Shown: positions 7,331-15,751 of the stretch, piece after piece | Layout: each line of letters starts with the position of its first letter | Numbering within the stretch: the stretch's first letter is position 1 | Assembly: GCA_947500505.1 (NCBI GenBank) | Contig: CANMSL010000005.1 | Coordinates: 186,001-250,000, forward strand | Length of the DNA: 64,000 nt | DNA from: an uncultured Aquimarina sp. | Lineage (GTDB): Bacteria; Bacteroidota; Bacteroidia; Flavobacteriales; Flavobacteriaceae | Reading direction: 5' to 3' | The notes under the pieces: generated by a model | What the model was told of the DNA's origin: nothing | Databases searched by the model: none | The model's input: the letters and a program-made list of their open reading frames with translations, nothing else | Translations under genes and position numbers: made by a program

Positions 7331-8505
7331 GACAGGGTTGGGAAATCAAAAATTGGTTTGAAGTATTGGAAATTAGAAGTGGACGAAATCAAAAGGATGT
7401 GATTGATCCAAATGGCAAATATCCTATCTTGGGAAGTGCTGGTAAAATTATGGGATATGCTAACAATTTTATTTGCGAAGAAGGTACTACTATCATTGGA
7501 AGAAAAGGAACTATAAATAACCCAATATTTATCCAGGAAAAGTTTTGGAATGTTGATACGGCATTTGGATTACATAATTTTGAAGGTCTGGATAAAAATT
7601 ACCTTTTCTACTTTTGTTTAAGTTTTGATTTTACTCAATTAGATAAAGGATCTGGAAGACCGAGTTTGGTGAAATCAGATTTGTTAAAAATTAAAATCCC
7701 AATACCACCACTATCAGAACAAAAACAAATCGTAGCCATATTAGACAAAGCTTTTGCTGCTATTGATCAAGCCAAAGTCAATATTGAAAAGAATATTGCT
7801 AATGCTAAAGAGTTGTTTCAATCTAAACTCAATGAGATTTTTTCTCAAAAAGATAAAGATTGGGAGGTAGAAAAAATGGTTGATGTTTGTAGTATTTTGA
7901 CTTGTGGAGTAGCATCTACTCCATAATATGTTGAAGAGGCTGTTGGTGTTCCTTTTTTATCTGCTCAAAATGTACGAAATGGAGAGATTGTTTTAGATAA
8001 ATTTAAGTATATTTCTACAGAGTTTCATAAACATTTGACCAAAAAGAATAAACCTCAAAAAGGCGATATTTTGTACTCAAGAGTTGGTGCGAAATTTGGT
8101 GAAGCTGGTGTTGTAGAACACGATTTTGAATTTAGTGTCTATGTTAGTGTCACTTTAATTCGACCATTGGCAGAAAAACTAAATGCATACTATTTTAAAT
8201 ATTATTTGAATTCCCCAATGATTAAATCTCTTGCTAAATCTAGTATTACTAGTTCAGGTGTTCCGAATCTAAATGTAAAGTCTGTACGTGAGTTCCCTAT
8301 CTTTTATCCTTCATTAAAAAAACAATTACATATAGTAAATGAGATTAGAAATTTAGAAAAAGCAACTTCTTATATTATCAATAAATATGAATTAAAAGCT
8401 CAGAACTTAGAAGAGCTCAAAAAATCCATTCTCCAAAAAGCATTTGCAGGAGAGCTTACCTCAAAGGAAATAACTATCAATAAAGAAATAGAAGAAGTCT
8501 TATGA
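7327..8505 (+). pseudogene. hsdS: Type I specificity subunit hsdS interrupted by an in-frame stop
   Basis: The frame has the layout of HsdS over 392 codons: target recognition domain 1 (about 1-120), a central conserved helix (PIPPLSEQKQIVAILDKAF onwards), domain 2, and a distal helix (ELKKSILQKAFAGELT). At 7924-7926 a TAA falls at the start of domain 2 (GVASTP*YVEEAVG). The frame continues unchanged after it, so one substitution, for example AAA to TAA, explains the break. Translated alone, 7327-7926 gives a 199-aa half subunit with one recognition domain and one helix; 8035-8505 has only a TTG start. Two half subunits can sometimes pair in type I enzymes, so activity with altered specificity is possible. 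Readthrough or a sequencing error are alternatives. Confidence 0.85.
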
Positions 8506-9914
8506 AGTTGAAGCATGACGATATAATCATTGATCCTGATAATCCTTTTACAAATTGTAAGCTAGAGCGAAAACAGTATGCAGAGGTGTTAACAAGTATT
8601 GTTGGTAATTATGCGGATGGATTTGTGTTAGCTATTAATAACAAATGGGGCACAGGTAAAACTACATTTGTAAAAATGTGGAGGCAGCAACTAATAAATA
8701 AAAAGTTTACAACTCTTTATTTTAATGCCTGGGAAAATGATTTTCAGAATGATGTATTAGTTGCCTTAATCTCTGAATTGGAAGAACTAAGAGATAAAGG
8801 AGAAGAAAAGTTTAAAAAAGTTTTAAATAATACTGTTCCATTATTAAAAAAGATAGCGCCTTCTATTCTTAAACATTTTGCGGAGAAAGCTATGGGAGAA
8901 GGAGCAGTAGCAGAGATTATAAAAGCTGTAGGTGAGTATGGTGTGGATCAACTAAAGGAAGAAATTGATTCTTTTACCAAAAAGAAAAACGGTATCGCTG
9001 AGTTTAGAAAAAGCCTTGAAGTTTTTGTACAAGAAGTAGATCCAGAAAAACCAGTAGTTTTTATTATTGATGAACTGGACAGATGCAGACCTAATTATGC
9101 GGTAGAGGTTTTAGAGCAAATCAAGCATTTATTTGCCGTTCCTGGGATCGTATTTGTGTTATCGATAGACAAAGAGCAGTTAGGCAACGCTATACGAGGT
9201 TTTTATGGCAGTGATCGTATTGATGCAGATGAATACTTACGTCGTTTTATTGATTTGGAGTATGCTATTCCTAAACCAAGTACTAGATCTTTTATTGAAT
9301 ATCTGTATCAATATTACGATTTTGTAAGTTTTGTAAACGATCCTAAAAGACTACAAGGGGGAGATTTTAAACATGATAAAAGTAGATTACGCGATGTAGC
9401 TGTATTTCTTTTTTCTAAAGAACGGTATTCATTGAGACAGATGCAAAAGACATTTGCTAGAGTTCGATTAACTATCACTGCTTTTCATAAAGACCAAAAT
9501 ATCTCTCCGCAATTAATTTTATTTATTTCATTTTTAGATAATAAGCATCCCGATATTTATAAAGATATAAAAGAGATGAATTTTACTTTGCAAGACTTTG
9601 TTAGTAAGATGGACGAAGTTTTAATTCCATTGTTAGATTCAGTTAATAAAAGAAAAATACAGTCATTAATGGCTGACTTAATTAGCAGTTATAGCAAAGA
9701 TTACTTCAGGATTCGTCATACTACTAATGAGAGAGTTTTTTACGAGAACAATGAAGAAGGATTACAAGGATTAGCTTTAAAAACAAAACTTGAAGATGAT
9801 AATCATGCTATCGCAGGTATTATAGAATCATTAAATAGAGGGTTTAGTACCAGAGATGTAAATCTATCTTGGATAACCAATAAATATGATTTAATGGATA
9901 ATATAGTAAGCTAA
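8502..9914 (+). CDS. KAP-family P-loop NTPase in the restriction operon
   Basis: 470 aa. Walker A NKWGTGKTTF lies near residues 46-55 and Walker B VVFIIDELDRC near 184-194, followed by the KAP signature region (EVLEQIKHLFAVPGIVFVLS, then YLRRFIDLEYAIP). KAP NTPases are STAND-like ATPases, often membrane-linked and found in phage-defence loci; this one shows no clear membrane segment, so it is probably soluble. Its ATG overlaps the hsdS stop (ATGA, 8502-8505) and it ends directly before hsdR (9915), so it is built into the operon between specificity and restriction subunits. It may regulate the nuclease or be a separate defence effector; the sequence does not say which. Confidence 0.85.
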   Translation: MKLKHDDIIIDPDNPFTNCKLERKQYAEVLTSIVGNYADGFVLAINNKWGTGKTTFVKMWRQQLINKKFTTLYFNAWENDFQNDVLVALISELEELRDKGEEKFKKVLNNTVPLLKKIAPSILKHFAEKAMGEGAVAEIIKAVGEYGVDQLKEEIDSFTKKKNGIAEFRKSLEVFVQEVDPEKPVVFIIDELDRCRPNYAVEVLEQIKHLFAVPGIVFVLSIDKEQLGNAIRGFYGSDRIDADEYLRRFIDLEYAIPKPSTRSFIEYLYQYYDFVSFVNDPKRLQGGDFKHDKSRLRDVAVFLFSKERYSLRQMQKTFARVRLTITAFHKDQNISPQLILFISFLDNKHPDIYKDIKEMNFTLQDFVSKMDEVLIPLLDSVNKRKIQSLMADLISSYSKDYFRIRHTTNERVFYENNEEGLQGLALKTKLEDDNHAIAGIIESLNRGFSTRDVNLSWITNKYDLMDNIVS

Positions 9915-12368
9915 ATGAACGAAGCGCAAACCAAACATGACCTGATAGAGCCTGCCCTGCGTAAAGCAGGATGGGGTAGTATAGAAGGCAGTCGTTTGCG
10001 TCTGGAGTTTCCGATTACGCAGGGGCGTTTGATTGGTCATAATAAAAGAGCACAACCGCTCAAAGCGGATTATGTATTAGAGTATAAAAATCGTAGAATT
10101 GGTATTATAGAAGCCAAAAAACGAGATCTATACTATACAGATGGTTTAGGACAAGCCAAGGACTATGCAGAACGCCTAAATATTCGTTTTACATATGCCA
10201 CCAATGGATTGCAAATCTATGAAGTAGATATGGATGAAGGAGTAGAAGGAGAGATCAAAAACTTTCCAACACCGGATGAGCTATGGGAAATGACCTATCC
10301 TATTCCAAAGGAAGCCTACAAAATAGAAATAGAAAACTGGAAAGAACGGTTATTTGCTGTACCTTTTGAGGATAGAGGTGGTACCTGGCAACCCAGATAT
10401 TATCAGCATAATGCTATTAATAAAGTACTAGAGGCAGTAGCTAATAAAAAGGATAGAATTTTATTAACTCTAGCTACAGGAACAGGAAAAACAGCCATCT
10501 CATTTCAGATCGCCTGGAAACTATTCCACGCCAAATGGAATCTTCGTAGAGATGGTCAACGAAGTCCCAGAATTCTCTTTCTAGCAGATCGTAATATACT
10601 AGCCGATCAGGCTTTTAATTCATTTAATGTGTTCGAGGAAGATGCGTTGGTACGAATTACACCAGCAGATATCAAAAAGAAAGGAAGAGTCCCTAAAAAT
10701 GGGAATATCTTCTTTACGATCTTTCAGTCGTTTATGAGTGGTCAGGTAACAGAGACAGCACAAGAAGAAATAGCAGATCAAATAGCTGCAGAACCTGAAG
10801 CAGCATACCAGACTGCAAAAGGCTATTTTGGAGAATATCCAGAAGACTTTTTTGATTTTATCATTATCGATGAGTGCCATCGTGGTGGTGCTAGAGATGA
10901 GAGCTCTTGGAGAGCTATTCTAGAATATTTTTCCCCGGCAGTACAGTTAGGATTAACTGCCACTCCAAAACGAGATGTAAATGGTGATACCTATGATTAT
11001 TTTGGGGATCCAGTATATATATATTCATTAAAAGAAGGGATCAATGATGGTTTCTTAACGCCTTTTAAGGTAAAAGAGGTAAGCACTACCATTGATGAGT
11101 ATACCTATACAGGTGATGATGATGTAGAAGATGGAGAACTACAAGATGGTACAAAATATACAGAATCAGATTTCAATAGAATTATAGAGATCAAAGCTCG
11201 CGAGGAGTATCGTGTCAAACTCTTAATGAATATGATCAATCAAAACCAGAAAACATTAGTTTTCTGTGCTACACAGATTCATGCAGCAGCTATACGTGAT
11301 TTGATCAATCAATATAAAACAAGTAAAAACATAAACTATTGTCATCGTGTAACCGCGGATGATGGTAAAATAGGAGAAGGTCATCTTAGAGATTTTCAGG
11401 ATAATGAAAAAAGTATTCCGACGATTCTAACCACTTCTCAGAAACTAAGTACAGGAGTAGATGCACCAGAAATACGCAATATTGTATTAATGCGTCCTGT
11501 TAATTCTATGGTAGAGTTTAAGCAAATTGTAGGTAGAGGAACACGCTTGTTTGATGGCAAGGATTACTTTACCGTCTATGATTTTGTAAAAGCACACGAG
11601 CATTTTAATGATGATGAATGGGATGGTCCACCCTTACCACCAGAAGAACCTACACCAAGAGGTGAAAGAAAACCTTGTGATACTTGTGGAGAGAAGCCTT
11701 GTATCTGTAACAAGGAGCAGGAGGATTTTATTTGTACAGAATGTGATAATGATCCTTGTGTTTGTGATGAGGGACCAAGAAGAATGACCCGAGTTAACCT
11801 TAGCAAAGAAAAAATACTAGAGTTTGATTCTATGGTAAAAACTTCTTTTTGGAGCCCAACAGGAACACCTATTTCTGCTACAGAGTTTGTTAAACAATTA
11901 TTTGGTGATCTTCCGTCTTTCTTTAAAGATGAAGAAGAACTTCGAGAGTTATGGAGCATCCCAAGTACACGTAAAAAGTTATTGAGTGAGTTAGAAGAAA
12001 AAGGGTATACAGATGAACAGTTAGAAGATTTAAGAAAGATTATTCACGGGGTTGATAGTGATCTTTTTGATGTACTCAATCATATCGCACATACTAAAGA
12101 TTTGGTTCCTCGATTAGAGCGAGCAGAAAAAGCAAAAATTCAGCTATCAGATTATAACCCTAAACAGCAGGAATTCTTAAACTTTGTTCTAGAACAATAT
12201 GTAAAAGAAGGCGTAGATGAATTAGATGATGCTAAACTTCCTGATTTGCTAGAACTAAAATACAAAGGCATAGCAGATGCCAAACAAGAACTCGGTGAGA
12301 TCAAATCTATCAGAGAAACCTTTATAGGCTTTCAGGAGTATTTGTATCAATCTTCTGAGGCTATTTAA
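9915..12368 (+). CDS. hsdR: Type I restriction endonuclease subunit HsdR, EcoEI-like
   Basis: 817 aa. The N-terminal nuclease region has ADYVLEYKN...GIIEAKK (PD-(D/E)xK type, residues about 50-70). A superfamily 2 helicase motor follows, with Walker A LATGTGKTA near 186 and DECH (IIIDECHRGG) near 317, then motif VI (QIVGRGTRL). Between motor and C-terminal domain is a Cys-rich stretch with two tandem CxxC-x4-CxC units (CDTCGEKPCIC and CTECDNDPCVC, residues about 586-620), probably metal binding. The end matches the EcoEI HsdR C-terminal region. It translocates and cuts unmethylated DNA with HsdM and HsdS. It directly follows the KAP gene with no gap. Confidence 0.95.
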   Translation: MNEAQTKHDLIEPALRKAGWGSIEGSRLRLEFPITQGRLIGHNKRAQPLKADYVLEYKNRRIGIIEAKKRDLYYTDGLGQAKDYAERLNIRFTYATNGLQIYEVDMDEGVEGEIKNFPTPDELWEMTYPIPKEAYKIEIENWKERLFAVPFEDRGGTWQPRYYQHNAINKVLEAVANKKDRILLTLATGTGKTAISFQIAWKLFHAKWNLRRDGQRSPRILFLADRNILADQAFNSFNVFEEDALVRITPADIKKKGRVPKNGNIFFTIFQSFMSGQVTETAQEEIADQIAAEPEAAYQTAKGYFGEYPEDFFDFIIIDECHRGGARDESSWRAILEYFSPAVQLGLTATPKRDVNGDTYDYFGDPVYIYSLKEGINDGFLTPFKVKEVSTTIDEYTYTGDDDVEDGELQDGTKYTESDFNRIIEIKAREEYRVKLLMNMINQNQKTLVFCATQIHAAAIRDLINQYKTSKNINYCHRVTADDGKIGEGHLRDFQDNEKSIPTILTTSQKLSTGVDAPEIRNIVLMRPVNSMVEFKQIVGRGTRLFDGKDYFTVYDFVKAHEHFNDDEWDGPPLPPEEPTPRGERKPCDTCGEKPCICNKEQEDFICTECDNDPCVCDEGPRRMTRVNLSKEKILEFDSMVKTSFWSPTGTPISATEFVKQLFGDLPSFFKDEEELRELWSIPSTRKKLLSELEEKGYTDEQLEDLRKIIHGVDSDLFDVLNHIAHTKDLVPRLERAEKAKIQLSDYNPKQQEFLNFVLEQYVKEGVDELDDAKLPDLLELKYKGIADAKQELGEIKSIRETFIGFQEYLYQSSEAI

Positions 12369-12405
12369 TTAAAAAAATATAATAACAATATACCTTAAAT
12401 ACAAA

Positions 12406-13512
12406 ATGACTGACAAAACTCTTAAAGTTTGGATCTGGATACTTGGTTTTTTTAGTTTCTTATTAATATTCTTTTCTTTTTTTGCTCCGTGGTCGCTTTT
12501 GCAACCCAATATTCTTCCAGATACCGACTTTTCTCAAGGTGGAGAATTGGGTAAAACTATTGGAGGTTTGATGGCTCCTTTTATTGCGATAGGAGCAGCA
12601 CTTCTAATATTCATTGCATTTTTGGTTCAGTATCAGGCAAATCAGAGAATTCAAGAGCAATTCAAAATTCAGCAATTTGAATCTCAGTTCTATGAAATGC
12701 TTCGTTTACATAAAGAAAATGTAAATGAGATGAAGATTACAGGTTATGGTATTATTGAGCAGGAAACTTTAGAATACAATGGTGATAAAAAATCCAGTAA
12801 AAAAACAATAACTAAAATACAAACAACAAGGTTTACGGAGGCAAGAAAAGTTTTTGTTACTATGGTGACGGAATTAGTAGCCTGTTATGAATTAATCGAA
12901 TTCTATAACAATCATTGGAGTACAAATTATGAGAAAAAGGAATTGCTGAAATTGGCTTATCAATTTTTCTTTTTTGGAGTTAAATCTGATCTGATAACAT
13001 CAGACACAATAGAAACTAATACAATAGATAATTTTAGAACAGAACTTGTTGCAGCTAGAAAAATTCATAAGAATTCCTTTGGAGAAAATAATGCTTTTCC
13101 CGGAGTTAATGGAAATACTATAAAACTATATATAAAATACTCACCATTTTCGGGTCATGAATCTAGATTAGGACACTATTACAGGCATTTATATAGTACC
13201 GTAAAGTTCGTAGTGAATCAAGAAAATAAGTTATTTAATTATGATGAGGTTAGAGCATATTTGAAAATTCTTAGGTCTCAGATGTCTAATGATGAGCAAT
13301 TGATGTTATACTATAACTGCATAATAGGTTTCGGTAAAGATTGGGAGGATAAAGGATATCTAACGAAATATAGAATGTTGCATAATTTACCAATAACAAA
13401 AGTAAAGCATGTCGATCATCCGATAACACACTTTTCAAATTTTATCTCATCTCTAAAGATAGATGAAGGAAGTTTATTCGAATGGGGAGATACTATAAAC
13501 GAAATACCTTAA
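12406..13512 (+). CDS. Putative AbiC-like phage abortive infection membrane protein
   Basis: 368 aa. Two N-terminal membrane helices (about 8-30 and 52-76) are followed by a cytoplasmic domain beginning QFESQFYEMLRLHKENVNEM. The later segments GHYYRHLYSTVKFV and YLKILRSQMSNDEQLMLYYN fit the 'putative phage abortive infection protein' (putAbiC) family. Members are thought to stop phage growth by killing or arresting the host cell; the mechanism is not established. It lies 37 bp after hsdR in the same direction and 4 bp before the Mrr-like gene, so it is probably part of the same defence transcript. Confidence 0.8.
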   Translation: MTDKTLKVWIWILGFFSFLLIFFSFFAPWSLLQPNILPDTDFSQGGELGKTIGGLMAPFIAIGAALLIFIAFLVQYQANQRIQEQFKIQQFESQFYEMLRLHKENVNEMKITGYGIIEQETLEYNGDKKSSKKTITKIQTTRFTEARKVFVTMVTELVACYELIEFYNNHWSTNYEKKELLKLAYQFFFFGVKSDLITSDTIETNTIDNFRTELVAARKIHKNSFGENNAFPGVNGNTIKLYIKYSPFSGHESRLGHYYRHLYSTVKFVVNQENKLFNYDEVRAYLKILRSQMSNDEQLMLYYNCIIGFGKDWEDKGYLTKYRMLHNLPITKVKHVDHPITHFSNFISSLKIDEGSLFEWGDTINEIP

Positions 13513-13516
13513 ACCT

Positions 13517-14683
13517 ATGGTCAAAACACCGTTATACCCTGATTACAAAACAGTTGCCAACTTATTAAAAATATTGGAAGGAACCTGTGTTCAGGATTTC
13601 AAAGATAGCTGGAATACAATATGGAGTTTACGTGGCACTCCACAAAACACCGTAAATTGGAAAGACCCTGATACTTGGATAAAGGAACGGCTTAATAAAA
13701 CCGATAAAGAAATAGCCTTAAAAATTTGGAATGAAAGTGGTAAATCTATTAATCCTAGGTATACTAGAGGTACACAGTTCTTAATGAATGGATATGGCCT
13801 TATAAAAGATGTAAAAGGAGAATACCAATTAACAGAAAAAGGCAAAGTTTTTATATCTGGTCAAGAAAATAAAATAGTTAGAGATATTGATATAGAAGAG
13901 GGGTTAATCCAGGTTCTATTGCAATTGTCAATCATAAAAAAAGGAAAGCGTTCAGATTTTCTTGAAGATTGGGGAAAGTATTTGGAATCAAATTCGAATG
14001 TTAAAAAAGATTCAACAACCAAAGACTATCTAAGGAGACGGTTGGTAAATCTTGTAGCAAGAGGGTACACAAAAATGGAAGGGAATATATATTCCATTAC
14101 AGAGGAAGGTTTTAAATATTTAGATACTATTACAAATAAAGATTCAAATACAACGCTACGAAAAAAAACAGAACTAAGTAGGTTAGTAGAAAATTTCATT
14201 ACCGAACAGAGACAGCAGCTTAGATCTTTTTTAGAAAATAATGAACCATACCAATTTGAGCATATTATCAAAGACTTATTATCATCAATGGGATATGAAG
14301 AGGTAGAAGTTACTTCCCCTGCAAATGATAAAGGAGTTGACGTCACTGGAGTGAGTCAAAATGGAATTACGACCGTAAAAGAGGTTATTCAAGTAAAACG
14401 CAATACAAAATCGAACATTCAGAGACCTATTTTAGATGGGTTGAGAGGAAGTCTCCATAGATTTGAGGCTTTTCAAGGTACAATAATAACTCTTTCTGAC
14501 TTTTCAAAAGGAGCAAAAGAAGCCGCATTTGAAACAGGTGCAGCACCGATGACCTTAATAAATGGAGAAAAATTAATTGATCTACTGATAGAATATAAAA
14601 TAGGAATTAAACCAAACCATTTTTCATACTATATAGTTGATGAGAAATATTTTAGTACTGAAGAGGAAGAAAATATCGAGTAA
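13517..14683 (+). CDS. Mrr-like restriction endonuclease
   Basis: 388 aa. The N-terminal 230 residues are helical with winged-helix features (YQLTEKGKVFIS, YSITEEGFKYLD) and probably bind DNA. The C-terminal domain has the Mrr-type core: FEHIIKDLLSSMGYEEVEVT, then GVDV near residue 274 and EVIQVKRN near 290, giving the D...QxK nuclease signature, followed by GTIITLSDFSKGAKEAA. Mrr-like enzymes usually cut modified DNA without ATP. Its own island makes methylated DNA through HsdM, so target choice must avoid self. It starts 4 bp after the AbiC-like gene. Confidence 0.85.
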   Translation: MVKTPLYPDYKTVANLLKILEGTCVQDFKDSWNTIWSLRGTPQNTVNWKDPDTWIKERLNKTDKEIALKIWNESGKSINPRYTRGTQFLMNGYGLIKDVKGEYQLTEKGKVFISGQENKIVRDIDIEEGLIQVLLQLSIIKKGKRSDFLEDWGKYLESNSNVKKDSTTKDYLRRRLVNLVARGYTKMEGNIYSITEEGFKYLDTITNKDSNTTLRKKTELSRLVENFITEQRQQLRSFLENNEPYQFEHIIKDLLSSMGYEEVEVTSPANDKGVDVTGVSQNGITTVKEVIQVKRNTKSNIQRPILDGLRGSLHRFEAFQGTIITLSDFSKGAKEAAFETGAAPMTLINGEKLIDLLIEYKIGIKPNHFSYYIVDEKYFSTEEEENIE

Positions 14684-14709
14684 ATAAACAATTAAAAATC
14701 ATTTTCATA

Positions 14710-15222
14710 ATGCCCTCCAGCCAAACCCTTACCATACTAATTATCCTAGGCGTGCTAATGACATTTACGGGCTTAGTTTTATCTAATTTTACCAGTATAG
14801 ATAATAGTGATTTTCTACTTACTATAGGATTATGGTTAATAGAAGTGCCAGGGATGTTTTTGTTACTACTAAACGGTACATTTATTAAAACCATCTATTC
14901 ACGCATTGTTATGGGCTTATTAGCAGTAGTTTTAATTGGTTCAGCCTTTAAAATTATGCATTGGCCTTTTCAGGATATACTAATTGTGATAGGTTGTGTT
15001 GGCATTGTAGTAGTATACTTAATACACTTTATTAAAAAGCCTGTAAAAAAACGATTAGATTACCTAAAATCGACCTGGGTTTCGGTAATGTATTTGGGTG
15101 CTGTATTAAGACTATATCATATGATCCCAAAGGATTATAGAATCCTTACTACTGTATTAATGATTCTGGCTTTAATGGATTATATGTTACCAAAGATTAA
15201 GAATAAAACCTTGTTTGAATAA
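14710..15222 (+). CDS. GldL-like small membrane protein
   Basis: 170 aa with about five membrane helices. The segment AFKIMHWPFQDILIVIG resembles the FKIMHWP motif of the gliding/type IX protein GldL, but the long periplasmic part of GldL is absent, so this is a related membrane protein and not GldL itself. It follows the defence genes by 26 bp. Its last codons and the TAATG after them recur at 21033-21055, where they precede a decayed membrane/zinc-ribbon gene. Confidence 0.6.
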   Translation: MPSSQTLTILIILGVLMTFTGLVLSNFTSIDNSDFLLTIGLWLIEVPGMFLLLLNGTFIKTIYSRIVMGLLAVVLIGSAFKIMHWPFQDILIVIGCVGIVVVYLIHFIKKPVKKRLDYLKSTWVSVMYLGAVLRLYHMIPKDYRILTTVLMILALMDYMLPKIKNKTLFE

Positions 15223-15361
15223 TGGAAACAATCGACTAACCCTTTTTGGGTATTTACATTGACGCTTTCCTTCCCAAATAAAAAAACTATACAAAAAACA
15301 CCGTATATTAGAGTAACATTTTAATTCATTATGTTACTTACTATAAGATACACTATTACAT
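15222..15361 (+). pseudogene. Remnant of a small membrane/zinc-ribbon gene start
   Basis: Directly after the GldL-like stop an ATG opens M-E-T-I-D-stop-P-F-L, which lines up with M-Q-N-V-D-W-P-L-L of the decayed gene at 21053. A Trp codon (TGG) has become TAA. The rest of the gap is AT-rich and has no further recognisable part of that gene. Confidence 0.35.
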
Positions 15362-15751
15362 ATGATATTAACGATACAAGACACGACCATAGGCGGTGAT
15401 CTATTAAACGAAATAGAAATCGCCGTACAGAACGAGAGAACTACCGTAAAAGATATTATTATAGGTCGTGTAGCGACAGAGGTAGCTGCTTATAATGATA
15501 AACTACCGGAGTATTTTACAGGATTGGTGCAACCCTCTGAGGCAGAAAAAACACTCAATGGATTTAAGCTAAAAACCAGAAAGAAAATCGATGCAGAGCA
15601 GCAAGCGTATATCGCGCTGGAAGCTTTCCAGCAGAATGGTTTTTTTGTATTGATCGATGATCAGCAAGCAGATGACTTGGATCAGGAAGTATTGGTAGCT
15701 GCAGATACCAGCGTGAGTTTTGTAAAGTTAACACCATTGGTAGGAGGATAA
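15362..15751 (+). CDS. Conserved 129-aa protein coupled to a DUF4132 protein
   Basis: A soluble, acidic protein with no signal peptide, beginning MILTIQDTTIGGDLLNEIEI. No family is recognised with certainty. Its TAA overlaps the ATG of the DUF4132 gene (TAATG at 15749-15753), a strong sign that the two products are made together and probably interact. Confidence 0.65.
   Translation: MILTIQDTTIGGDLLNEIEIAVQNERTTVKDIIIGRVATEVAAYNDKLPEYFTGLVQPSEAEKTLNGFKLKTRKKIDAEQQAYIALEAFQQNGFFVLIDDQQADDLDQEVLVAADTSVSFVKLTPLVGG

Noticed and set aside
14710..15222. gldL of the gliding/type IX machinery
   Set aside because: Only the FKIMHWP-like membrane segment is shared. The long periplasmic domain and the gldK, gldM and gldN neighbours are missing.
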